This document shows, piece after piece, positions 24,611 through 33,178 of a DNA stretch of 64,000 nucleotides; position 1 is the stretch's first letter; each line of letters opens with the position of its first letter. The stretch covers positions 62,001 through 126,000 of the forward strand of contig CAWUJH010000010.1 in the NCBI GenBank assembly GCA_963922875.1. The letters run 5' to 3'. This DNA comes from Ketobacter sp963922875 (lineage in GTDB: Bacteria > Pseudomonadota > Gammaproteobacteria > Pseudomonadales > Ketobacteraceae). The translations under genes and the position numbers were made by a program. The notes below the pieces were generated by a model that was not told the DNA's origin, ran no database searches, and saw only the letters and a list, made by a program, of their open reading frames with translations.

Positions 24611-26059
24611 ATGTCACCCATAGGAAAGTGGATTAACGAATTCGGATCAATAATGACCATTACAAGCGCTGAGAATGGCGTGCTCTCTGGCACTTACGGC
24701 TCACACACTGGCGCCACTGGTAACTACACCGTTGTTGGCGCCTATGATACCCAACCCGACGGCATTTCCCAAACCTTGGCCTTCGCTATCTCCTGGCGAG
24801 ATAACAGTGCACCCTATGATCCCTCATTCCATTGGGTATCGGCCTTTTCTGGTCAGCTACAATCCATCAACGGTACACCGACAATTACCACAACTTATTT
24901 GCTGCAAAAAAACACCACTTCTAGTACCAATTGGGAATCCACTATTGTGGCCACGGCGACATTTGTTCCTTACACCAGCGAATACCCGGTTGTGCCAGAA
25001 GAAAAAGCACTACAGGCGGGTACCACGCCTTGCGTAGGCTTTAAATTAACCAAAGGCCAACTTACTGATAACGGAGCCACCCCATGGTTTGCTATGTTAC
25101 CCATTGGCACGCCCCAGCAGCACCTGAAAGTCATGGTGGACACAGGAACTACTCACACCTGGGTCACATCAGACCTTTGCAACACTGATGCCTGTAACCT
25201 CCATAACAAGTTCAACCCCCAAGCTTCAACCAGCTTCACATTAATTGACAAGGGAAGCCTTACGATCGATTTTGGACCATGGGGTCAGATGGATGTGGAA
25301 CTAGGAAGCGATTACCTATGGCTAGATTCGGCAAATGTTGAACTTGCACAAAGCATGGCCTTTTATTTGGCTACTAACTACCAGGGTCAGCAATTTTCAG
25401 AATTGGCTTGCGATGGAGGGCTATCCATTCCCTGTTTGTTACCGGCTGGAATCGACTCAGGTGAAATACTACCGTTGCTAAAATCTGAGGGCATTATCCA
25501 GTTCGCCGTAGCGAGCTTTTATATGGATAGCTCAGCGGAATCGGGATCGGCACTGCTGGGTGCAGTAGATTCCACTCAATACTGTGGAACCCTCAACGTT
25601 GTGCAAACAATACGTTACAACCCTATACCTTATCTCTGGGTTGTTAATTTGAATTCACTAAGCTGCCAGAACAAAACGATACTTAGCAATATTAATTTTG
25701 CACTCGACACAGGCTCATCACGCTTTAAAGGTGATGCAAACTATATACAAAAGTTGATTTCCGCGGTAACACTTAATGGCCAACTACCCTCAACTCAACC
25801 TCTTGGCAATCCGGATTTCTCGCAATATCCTCCCATTAATCTTAATATTAATGGAGTCAATTACGAATTAACACCAAGGCACTATTTTATCCCTAAGGAT
25901 GAATCGGTGTTAGAGCTTGCTTTCCACGTCATGGATGGATTAGAGGGTTTGCTCTTGGTGGGCTCTGTATTTTTAGAAACGGTTTATAGCGTTTTTTACT
26001 ATGAGACCCTGGTGGCCGGCGTTCAAGCCATTGGCCTGGGAAAGCGCAGCAATCACTGA
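24611..26059 (+). CDS. avidin-like domain fused to pepsin-type aspartic protease
   Basis: This 482-residue protein has two parts. Residues 4-121 align with streptavidin: GKWINEFGS, GVLSGTYGS, AFAISWRDN, SAFSGQ, TYLLQ, NWESTIV. Biotin-contact positions N9, S13, Y29, S31, W62, S77 and W108 are kept; the streptavidin W108 equivalent is Tyr96 and the Asp128 equivalent is Ala116. Residues 158-480 are a pepsin-like (A1) protease with both catalytic motifs, DTGTT (D177) and DTGSS (D366), and the closing LLVGSVFLETVYSVFYY. No signal peptide is seen; AAGGAGAG precedes the ATG closely, so the start is secure. A hybrid kinase gene follows after 15 bp. Bacterial pepsin homologues are rare (shewasins are known). 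Confidence 0.88.
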   Translation: MSPIGKWINEFGSIMTITSAENGVLSGTYGSHTGATGNYTVVGAYDTQPDGISQTLAFAISWRDNSAPYDPSFHWVSAFSGQLQSINGTPTITTTYLLQKNTTSSTNWESTIVATATFVPYTSEYPVVPEEKALQAGTTPCVGFKLTKGQLTDNGATPWFAMLPIGTPQQHLKVMVDTGTTHTWVTSDLCNTDACNLHNKFNPQASTSFTLIDKGSLTIDFGPWGQMDVELGSDYLWLDSANVELAQSMAFYLATNYQGQQFSELACDGGLSIPCLLPAGIDSGEILPLLKSEGIIQFAVASFYMDSSAESGSALLGAVDSTQYCGTLNVVQTIRYNPIPYLWVVNLNSLSCQNKTILSNINFALDTGSSRFKGDANYIQKLISAVTLNGQLPSTQPLGNPDFSQYPPINLNINGVNYELTPRHYFIPKDESVLELAFHVMDGLEGLLLVGSVFLETVYSVFYYETLVAGVQAIGLGKRSNH

Positions 26060-26074
26060 TAATATACGGTCAAC

Positions 26075-28471
26075 ATGTTAACGAGCAACACCATAAAGGC
26101 AGCACTTTTTGGTATCGTTTACTTTGCGAGTGTCCAGCTCGGCACGCTGTTTATCGATCAAGGTGTCGCGTACTTTTGGCCTGCCAGCGGTGTTGCTTGC
26201 GCATTTTTTATTTTCTCTCCAAAAAGACTATGGCTTTCTTATAGCGTAGTTTTTATACCCGCCTATTTATTCCCACTCGCACTTAACAGCGATTATAGTT
26301 ACGGCGCCCTTTGTCTATTGCTGCTTTCAAATTGGCTACAATCTATTACTGCAGGAATTCTAGTGCAGTGGAAAGTCAAACAGAAAGTTGATGTCAATCG
26401 GCTTATTTTACAGTTTAAACTGATTCTTTTGGCTGCACTAGCGGCACCTCTCGCTGCAAGCTTGATCGGTGTTACCACCTTTTATGTGGTTCTGGGCCAC
26501 TCGTCATGGATAGACTATTTCATTTTTTGGATGATTGGTAACTGTACTGGCATTTTACCGACAATAGTGTTGTGCGCGGTGGCCATGAACTGGAAAAAGA
26601 ACGTCGCTAATACTTATTCCTATAACCAAATCACTGAACGCATTCTATATTCTATATTGTTTGCTGGTCTTACCTATTTTATTATTCATACGAACGTGGA
26701 ACGAAGCTTTTTTGCGTCAACAGTTAAATACTTTATCTTTCCTGCATTGCTATTCAGCAGCATAAGATACAAGGCGCAGTTCACCGCAATAATGACATTT
26801 ATTTTAACCTGTTTTGCAGCCTACTATGCGGCACGAGGTATCGGCCCCTACCTAAACCCAGAGCTCCCCATCATCCACAATGTCATGGCATTTGATGTTC
26901 TTATTATTATTCTAACTTCTACCTGCTTGCTGCTGGCAGCCACTCAGTATGAACTAGAATTCGCCAAGCTTCAGTTGCAAATAGAGAAAAATGAAGCAGT
27001 CAAGCTCAACCAGCTAAAAACACTCTTCATTGCCAACGTCAATCATGAAATACGCACCCCTATTACAGGAATACTCGGTGCGGCCAGCCTCTTAAAAGAT
27101 ACCACACTGGGTAAGGAGCAAATTCGTTTATTAAATATTGTCGATGACGCGAGTAACCACCTGCTTTCGCTGATCAACGACGTGCTGGATCTTACTAAAC
27201 TCGATAGCGAAAAAGCTCAACTGGAAAATGAACCATTGGATATCGAGGAAATCATTCATAACACCGTTAATAGCTTTCTGTTTCAAACAGAGGAAAAAGG
27301 CCTGACATTTTATGTTGATTGTAAACAGGAACTACCTCAATTTATCGGTGACACGACGGCGATAAAACAGGTTCTGAGTAATCTGCTATCCAATGCTGTT
27401 AAATTTACTGATCACGGTTACATTAAGGTGCATGCAAGCTATCAAGAGCAACTCATCATTCATATTGAAGATACAGGGATCGGTATCGCTGCGGATAAAC
27501 TAGACAAAGTTTTTGAGAATTTCATGCAAGAAGATGCTTCCATGAGCCGGCGCTTTGGTGGCACAGGCCTTGGATTAACCATATGCAAAAAACTAATTAA
27601 TTTAATGGGTGGCGAAATTAACTTAAAGAGCCAGAAAGGCAAAGGTTCTCGCTTTGAAATATTGCTACCACTGCCTATTCAAACAAACCAGCCCACTTGC
27701 AGCACTTTACCCTCACTAACTCATGAATCCTTATTGGTACTTAGTAACGACGAACTGTTAAATGAGTTGCTACACCAACAGTTCGCCCATAGAGTTGGGC
27801 GATTTGAGGCTAAAAACTGGTCCACTGAAGAAGAATTACTGAAACGCATCGAGCAGAGTTCAGGCTCGGTCATTATCAATTGGGAAGGGAAGGATCGCAG
27901 CCACTTAAGTCGGCTTATAAGTCAACTTATTCAGGCATCTGGGCGCTTTTTTCTCGTGCTGCCTTGGAGTATGGATGCAGGATATCGAGGCAATATTTGT
28001 GTTATACATCGCCCCATCCACCAGTCCAATCTGGCGCGCTTGATCGCTAATTTTCAAACTCTGGCGCCAGAAACACAAACGGTTATAGAACATAAAGTAG
28101 TGCCACCTCAAACTCGCCGCTTTCACGTTCTATTAGCGGAAGATAACCCCGTAAATGCGATGATTGCTAGAACCATGCTTGAGCGCCAGGGCTGCTCCGT
28201 TGTGAATGCCATTAATGGAGAACAAGCTATTGATAAAATAAAGGAGTATTCGTTTGACTTCGTACTTATGGATATCCAAATGCCGATTATTGACGGCTTT
28301 GAAGCCACCAGACTCATCAAGATGAAATACCCTAACTTGCCGGTTGTGGCATTCACTGCGAATTACAACGACCAATTACAAAAAGAATTTACAGAAGCTG
28401 GCATGGAACTAGTTCTTTCAAAACCCTTCAAAAAAGAAGATTTAACAGAGATTTTACGAAAAATCATATAG
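26075..28471 (+). CDS. MASE1 hybrid histidine kinase
   Basis: The 798-residue membrane kinase opens with an N-terminal MASE1-type sensor of about eight hydrophobic helices (residues 1-300, with YFWPASGVACA). Next are HisKA (H324 in NVNHEIRTP), HATPase_c (N box LLSNAVKF, G1 EDTGIGIA, G2 GGTGLGL), a pseudo-receiver (about 545-665) where the Asp position is lost (INWEG), and a true receiver (acidic EDN, D733 in LMDIQMP, Lys in SKPF). It lies 15 bp after the avidin-protease gene, most likely in one transcript. The final phosphate acceptor is unknown. Confidence 0.92.
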   Translation: MLTSNTIKAALFGIVYFASVQLGTLFIDQGVAYFWPASGVACAFFIFSPKRLWLSYSVVFIPAYLFPLALNSDYSYGALCLLLLSNWLQSITAGILVQWKVKQKVDVNRLILQFKLILLAALAAPLAASLIGVTTFYVVLGHSSWIDYFIFWMIGNCTGILPTIVLCAVAMNWKKNVANTYSYNQITERILYSILFAGLTYFIIHTNVERSFFASTVKYFIFPALLFSSIRYKAQFTAIMTFILTCFAAYYAARGIGPYLNPELPIIHNVMAFDVLIIILTSTCLLLAATQYELEFAKLQLQIEKNEAVKLNQLKTLFIANVNHEIRTPITGILGAASLLKDTTLGKEQIRLLNIVDDASNHLLSLINDVLDLTKLDSEKAQLENEPLDIEEIIHNTVNSFLFQTEEKGLTFYVDCKQELPQFIGDTTAIKQVLSNLLSNAVKFTDHGYIKVHASYQEQLIIHIEDTGIGIAADKLDKVFENFMQEDASMSRRFGGTGLGLTICKKLINLMGGEINLKSQKGKGSRFEILLPLPIQTNQPTCSTLPSLTHESLLVLSNDELLNELLHQQFAHRVGRFEAKNWSTEEELLKRIEQSSGSVIINWEGKDRSHLSRLISQLIQASGRFFLVLPWSMDAGYRGNICVIHRPIHQSNLARLIANFQTLAPETQTVIEHKVVPPQTRRFHVLLAEDNPVNAMIARTMLERQGCSVVNAINGEQAIDKIKEYSFDFVLMDIQMPIIDGFEATRLIKMKYPNLPVVAFTANYNDQLQKEFTEAGMELVLSKPFKKEDLTEILRKII

Positions 28472-28491
28472 TTAATAGCACTACTTAAAAC

Positions 28492-28541
28492 CACCACAGC
28501 AAACCTATATCAAAAATATTTGATATAGGTTTGCTGTGGTG
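28492..28541. promoter_or_regulatory. perfect 23-bp inverted repeat, probable operator of the SAM-cycle operon
   Basis: Arms at 28492-28514 and 28519-28541 are perfect complements with a 4-base spacer. The AT-rich centre (ATATCAAA...TTTGATAT) looks like an ArsR-family operator. A -35-like TTGATA (28520-28525) inside the right arm with TAGGCT 17 bases later (28543-28548) gives a promoter that a bound regulator would block. Known background: SahR, an ArsR-family SAH sensor, controls ahcY, metF and metK genes in proteobacteria. No T tract follows, so it is not a normal terminator. Confidence 0.7.
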
Positions 28542-28556
28542 CTAGGCTACTCACCT

Positions 28557-29552
28557 ATGACAGCACAACTACCTGACCCGAATTCTCCCACGCTAAAAAC
28601 CCTAGCCCAACTGTGTAAAAGTACGGGTGATCCACTACGCATGGAGATTCTGCGGGCGCTTAAAACTGATTCCTTTGGCGTTCTCGAGCTGTGTGAAATC
28701 TTTGCCGTCAAGCAACCTGCCATGAGTCATCACCTTAAAGTCCTGGCCAATACTGGGGCAGTTGCCACCCGCAGGGAAGGCAATTCCATTTTTTACCGTC
28801 GCGCCCTCCCCAATGCCAAACACCCTCAAGGGCAACTACTCACGGCATTGTTTAGCGCCATTGATCAGATTCCGTTGGGACGTCAAACACAGGCTTATAT
28901 TCAAAAAATCAAACTGGAAAGAGAATCTATAGCCCGCGACTTTTTTGACCGTCACGCCACTCAGTTTCGCCAGCAACAGGATCTAATCGCCCAATTTGAA
29001 CAATACTCTACGTACACAACAGATATGCTGCTAAAAACCGGAATTATTCCACAACAAACAGCATTGGAAATCGGCCCGGGAGAAGGTGATTACCTCCCCA
29101 CGCTTTCGCCGCTATTCCACCAAGTGTGGGCTATCGACATATCCAAAGAAATGCTGGAGAGTGCCGCCAGCCTGTGCGGCAACCACGGTCTACAGAACAT
29201 CCAGCTGGTCCATGGTGATACCGCCACAGCCCGTCACAATGAATTGTCCGTAGACCGTATTATTTGCAATATGGTTTTACATCATGTGCCGTCACCGGCC
29301 GATGTTTTTCATGATTGTGCCAACCTGCTCAAAGATTCGGGATCATTAATCATTACCGATCTCTGTCGCCATGACCAGGTATGGGCCAAGGACAATTGCG
29401 GTGATTTATGGCTTGGCTTCGATCCTGAAGAACTAACTGAATGGGCGCAAGCCGCAGGCTTACTGGCCAACGAAGGCGTCTACCTGGGACTACGCAATGG
29501 CTTTCAAATCCAAATCCGACGTTTTGACAAACCGAACACCCACTCAACATAG
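28557..29552 (+). CDS. ArsR-family regulator fused to SAM-dependent methyltransferase (SahR-like)
   Basis: From the ATG at 28557 there are 331 residues. The N-terminal 100 are a winged helix (STGDPLRMEILRAL, VKQPAMSHHLKVLANTGAV, RREGNSIFYRR). Residues 155-330 are a class I methyltransferase-like domain with motif I LEIGPGEGDYLP. The methyltransferase part may sense SAM or SAH rather than catalyse. It leads the metK-ahcY-metF operon (12 bp to metK), as a similar gene does next to metK in Pseudomonas. No ribosome site precedes the ATG; a GTG at 28536 within the palindrome is an alternative start, or the message is nearly leaderless. Confidence 0.88.
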   Translation: MTAQLPDPNSPTLKTLAQLCKSTGDPLRMEILRALKTDSFGVLELCEIFAVKQPAMSHHLKVLANTGAVATRREGNSIFYRRALPNAKHPQGQLLTALFSAIDQIPLGRQTQAYIQKIKLERESIARDFFDRHATQFRQQQDLIAQFEQYSTYTTDMLLKTGIIPQQTALEIGPGEGDYLPTLSPLFHQVWAIDISKEMLESAASLCGNHGLQNIQLVHGDTATARHNELSVDRIICNMVLHHVPSPADVFHDCANLLKDSGSLIITDLCRHDQVWAKDNCGDLWLGFDPEELTEWAQAAGLLANEGVYLGLRNGFQIQIRRFDKPNTHST

Positions 29553-29564
29553 GACCCGAGTGCA

Positions 29565-30725
29565 ATGAGCGAATATTCCATTTTTACCTCAGAATCTGTT
29601 TCCGAAGGTCATCCCGATAAAATGGCTGACCAGATTTCCGATGCCGTCCTCGATGCCATAATCAAGGAAGACCCAAACGCCCGAGTTGCCGTAGAAACCC
29701 TGGTAAAAACAGGTATGGCCGTTATCGCCGGAGAAGTAAGGACCCGCACCTATGTTGACCTGGAAGATATAGTACGCAATGTCATTCTAAAAATAGGTTA
29801 TAATAGCTCTGACGTGGGTTTTGACGGTGCATCCTGTGCCGTGTTAAATGCCATAGGCAAACAATCGAGCGATATCGCTATGGGCGTGGACGAAGGCGAA
29901 GCCAAAGACCTCGGTGCCGGCGATCAGGGTCTCATGTTTGGCTATGCCACCGATGAAACAGAAGTGTTAATGCCAGCGGCGATTCATTACTCTCATCGAC
30001 TGGTGCAAAGACAATCTCAGTTACGCAAAAACAATACTTTACCCTGGCTAAGACCGGATGCGAAAAGCCAGGTTACCTTGCGCTTTGAAAATCAAAAACC
30101 AGTGGCGGTTGAAGCCGTAGTTTTATCCACGCAACACGATCCCGACATTAAGCTGTCTGATTTGCAGGAAGCGGTGATGGAGGAAATCATTAAACCGGTT
30201 TTGCCCGAAGCCTGGTTGCACGCCGACACCAAATACCATATCAATCCTACGGGACAATTCATCATCGGCGGCCCGGTGGGAGACTGCGGCCTTACGGGAC
30301 GTAAAATTATCGTGGATACCTATGGTGGCGCCGCTCGCCATGGTGGCGGCGCGTTTTCAGGCAAAGACCCTTCTAAAGTAGACCGCTCAGCGGCCTATGC
30401 CGGTCGCTACGTAGCAAAAAACATTGTGGCTGCAGGTCTCGCCAGCAAGTGTGAAATTCAGATTTCCTACGCCATTGGTGTAGCCGAACCCACCTCTATT
30501 TCCATTAATACCTTTGGCACACACAAAATCGCTGAAGCAGAAATTGCCAACCTGGTTCGGGAACATTTTGACCTCCGCCCTCGCGGCATTATTGAAATGC
30601 TGGATTTACGTCGCCCCATCTATCAAGCCACCGCTGCGTACGGTCACTTTGGCCGTGAGAACGAAGGTTTTAGTTGGGAAAAAACAGACAAAGCTGCAGC
30701 GCTACGTGATTCAGCCAACCTTTAA
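29565..30725 (+). CDS. metK: S-adenosylmethionine synthetase
   Basis: The 386-residue enzyme makes SAM from methionine and ATP. Signatures are EGHPDKMADQISDAVLD, GAGDQGLMFGYA (the ATP site hexapeptide) and GGAFSGKDPSKVDRSAAY. Length is standard. It lies 12 bp after the SahR-like regulator and 42 bp before ahcY. No SAM or SAH riboswitch fits in the short gaps, so control is probably by the operator at 28492-28541. Confidence 0.98.
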   Translation: MSEYSIFTSESVSEGHPDKMADQISDAVLDAIIKEDPNARVAVETLVKTGMAVIAGEVRTRTYVDLEDIVRNVILKIGYNSSDVGFDGASCAVLNAIGKQSSDIAMGVDEGEAKDLGAGDQGLMFGYATDETEVLMPAAIHYSHRLVQRQSQLRKNNTLPWLRPDAKSQVTLRFENQKPVAVEAVVLSTQHDPDIKLSDLQEAVMEEIIKPVLPEAWLHADTKYHINPTGQFIIGGPVGDCGLTGRKIIVDTYGGAARHGGGAFSGKDPSKVDRSAAYAGRYVAKNIVAAGLASKCEIQISYAIGVAEPTSISINTFGTHKIAEAEIANLVREHFDLRPRGIIEMLDLRRPIYQATAAYGHFGRENEGFSWEKTDKAAALRDSANL

Positions 30726-30767
30726 CAGATCAATTGAAAGTAACCGATTAACCGAAAGGAATTTACT

Positions 30768-32156
30768 ATGAACGCCGTGTTAGACAACAATTTTACTGAC
30801 TACAAAGTTGCTGATATTTCCCTGGCTGATTGGGGCCGTAAGGAAATTCAAATCGCTGAAGGCGAAATGCCTGCTCTGATGGCTCTACGCCGAAAATACA
30901 AAGCCGAGCAGCCCCTGAAAGGCGCGAAAATCTTAGGCTGTATTCACATGACCATACAAACAGCGGTGCTGATTGAAACCTTGACGGAACTTGGCGCTGA
31001 AGTTCGTTGGTCTTCTTGCAACATCTTTTCCACCCAAGATCATGCTGCGGCCGCTATTGCCGCAGCGGGCATTCCGGTATTTGCCTGGAAAGGTGAAACT
31101 GAGGAAGAATTTTGGTGGTGCATAGAACAAACCATTCTCTGCAATGGCAAAGAGTGGGACGCCAACATGGTGCTGGACGACGGCGGTGACCTTACACTGA
31201 TGCTTCATGATAATTACCATCACATGCTCGACAACATCCATGGTATCTCCGAAGAAACCACAACCGGTGTACACCGCTTATTGGAAATGATGGAAAAAGG
31301 CACGCTTAAGGTGCCCGCCATCAATGTCAACGACGCAGTTACCAAGTCGAAAAATGATAACAAGTATGGTTGTCGCCACAGTTTGAATGATGCCATCAAA
31401 CGCGGTACCGACCATTTGTTGGCCGGCAAGAAAGCATTGGTAATTGGATATGGCGATGTGGGCAAAGGATCTGCGGCTTCCTTACGCCAGGAAGGCATGA
31501 TTGTACGAATTACAGAAATTGATCCAATCTGTGCGATGCAAGCGTGCATGGATGGTTATGAAGTGGTATCCCCATATCTCGGCGGTATTAATGACGGTAG
31601 CCCCGATTCAATCAATAAGTTGCTGCTCGAAACCACTGATCTCGTCGTCACCACTACGGGGAATGTGGGTGTGTGCGACGCCAATATGCTGAACCATTTA
31701 AAAAGCAGTGCCGTTGTTTGCAACATTGGCCACTTTGATAGCGAAATAGATACCGCCTATATGCGTAAAAACTGGGAGTGGGAGGAAATCAAACCTCAAG
31801 TCCACAAAATTTATCGCAACAAAGCCAAGAACGACCACATCATCTTGTTGTCAGAGGGCCGCTTGGTGAACCTGGGAAATGCTACTGGGCACCCTTCCCG
31901 CATTATGGACGGCTCCTTTGCCAACCAGGTATTAGCACAAATATATCTGTGGGAAGCTAAGTTCGGTGATTTACCCGTGGATCAGAAAAGCAATAATCTG
32001 TTCGTCCGAGTTTTACCTAAAAAATTGGACGAAGAAGTTGCAGCTGAGATGGTCAAAGGTTTTGGCGGCGTGATTACTCGCTTAACCCAACAGCAAGCCG
32101 AATATATTAATGTGCCCGTTGATGGACCTTTCAAGCCCGAGAGCTATAAGTATTAA
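30768..32156 (+). CDS. ahcY: adenosylhomocysteinase (SAH hydrolase)
   Basis: The 462-residue NAD-dependent enzyme splits SAH into adenosine and homocysteine. Its segments are GCIHMTIQTAVLIETL, the NAD loop VIGYGDVGKGSAASLR, ALRQEGM-like strands and the C-terminal KPESYKY that reaches into the neighbouring subunit. AAAGGA lies 8 bases before the ATG. It continues the SAM operon, with metF starting 4 bp after it. Confidence 0.98.
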   Translation: MNAVLDNNFTDYKVADISLADWGRKEIQIAEGEMPALMALRRKYKAEQPLKGAKILGCIHMTIQTAVLIETLTELGAEVRWSSCNIFSTQDHAAAAIAAAGIPVFAWKGETEEEFWWCIEQTILCNGKEWDANMVLDDGGDLTLMLHDNYHHMLDNIHGISEETTTGVHRLLEMMEKGTLKVPAINVNDAVTKSKNDNKYGCRHSLNDAIKRGTDHLLAGKKALVIGYGDVGKGSAASLRQEGMIVRITEIDPICAMQACMDGYEVVSPYLGGINDGSPDSINKLLLETTDLVVTTTGNVGVCDANMLNHLKSSAVVCNIGHFDSEIDTAYMRKNWEWEEIKPQVHKIYRNKAKNDHIILLSEGRLVNLGNATGHPSRIMDGSFANQVLAQIYLWEAKFGDLPVDQKSNNLFVRVLPKKLDEEVAAEMVKGFGGVITRLTQQQAEYINVPVDGPFKPESYKY

Positions 32157-32160
32157 TATC

Positions 32161-33012
32161 ATGAATTCACAAACTACCTTTGAACAACGCTTCAGTTTCG
32201 AGTTTTTCCCGCCAAAAACCGATGCAGGTCGGGATAAACTCGAAAAAGTGCAATTGAAACTTGCGGAAAAGAAACCGGCTTTCTTTTCCGTGACCTATGG
32301 TGCTGGTGGCTCCACTAGAGATCGTACCTTTTTAACCGTGGAGCACATTCGCACCACTACGGGTATTGACGCGGCACCCCATTTATCCTGTGTTGGCGAT
32401 ACCAAAGAGCAACTCGCCAATCTACTCGATCAATATAAAGCCAAGGGCATTAAGCGTCTGGTGGCATTGCGAGGAGATTTGCCATCCGGTATGGGCGCCT
32501 CATTGGGAGACCTAAAGTATGCCAGTGATTTGGTGGCCTTTATTCGCGAGCATAGTGGTGATTATTTCCACCTTGAAGTAGCCGCCTACCCGGAAAAGCA
32601 TCCACAAGCGACAACTTTCAAGCAGGATTTACAAGCCTTTAAAACAAAAGTTGAGGCAGGCGCAAATAGTGCCATCACGCAATATTTTTATAATATCGAT
32701 GCCTATAAATTTTTTGTGGATGCCTGTGAAAAAGAAGGGCTCTCTCTTCCTATCGTGCCCGGCATTATGCCGATTACCAACTTTGAAAATCTGATGCGAT
32801 TCTCCAATATGTGTGGAGCGGAAATCCCCCGTTGGATTCGGGTCCGCATGGACGGCTACGCCGGAGACGACATGGCTATTCGCCAATTTGGTGAAGAAGT
32901 GGTTACCAGTTTGTGTCAACAACTATTGGAAATGGGCGCGCCAGGACTGCATTTTTATACCATGAATCAAACCAAGCCCACCCTGGCCATCTGGGATAAT
33001 CTCGGCTTGTAA
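32161..33012 (+). CDS. metF: 5,10-methylenetetrahydrofolate reductase
   Basis: The 283-residue TIM-barrel FAD enzyme makes 5-methyl-THF for methionine synthesis. Signatures are FSFEFFPPKTD at the start, SVTYGAGGSTRDRT, RLVALRGDLP and ITQYFYNIDAYKFF. The ATG at 32161 gives the normal length; an upstream in-frame start would overlap ahcY. It is the last gene of the SAM-cycle operon and is followed by a hairpin at 33032-33061. Confidence 0.97.
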   Translation: MNSQTTFEQRFSFEFFPPKTDAGRDKLEKVQLKLAEKKPAFFSVTYGAGGSTRDRTFLTVEHIRTTTGIDAAPHLSCVGDTKEQLANLLDQYKAKGIKRLVALRGDLPSGMGASLGDLKYASDLVAFIREHSGDYFHLEVAAYPEKHPQATTFKQDLQAFKTKVEAGANSAITQYFYNIDAYKFFVDACEKEGLSLPIVPGIMPITNFENLMRFSNMCGAEIPRWIRVRMDGYAGDDMAIRQFGEEVVTSLCQQLLEMGAPGLHFYTMNQTKPTLAIWDNLGL

Positions 33013-33031
33013 TAGATCAAAACGACAATGC

Positions 33032-33070
33032 GGTGGAGGCGGACTCGATTACGCTTCCACCCTTTGTGGT
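33032..33070 (+). terminator. probable terminator of the SAM-cycle operon
   Basis: A 10-bp stem with one G-T pair (GGTGGAGGCG at 33032-33041 with CGCTTCCACC at 33052-33061) has a 10-base loop and a broken T-rich tail (CTTTGTGGTTT). The weak tail lowers confidence. Confidence 0.5.
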
Positions 33071-33178
33071 TTATCACCTTACACTCATTAAAATCTATAA
33101 CACTATAAATCACGCCTTATTCACACAGCTTTCGCTAACCTCCAAAACTATCAAAACTACAAACTCTAGGAGCCCGAC

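Noticed and set aside
30726..30767. Possible SAH riboswitch between metK and ahcY
   Set aside because: Only 42 bases are available and no pseudoknot-like pairing is visible.
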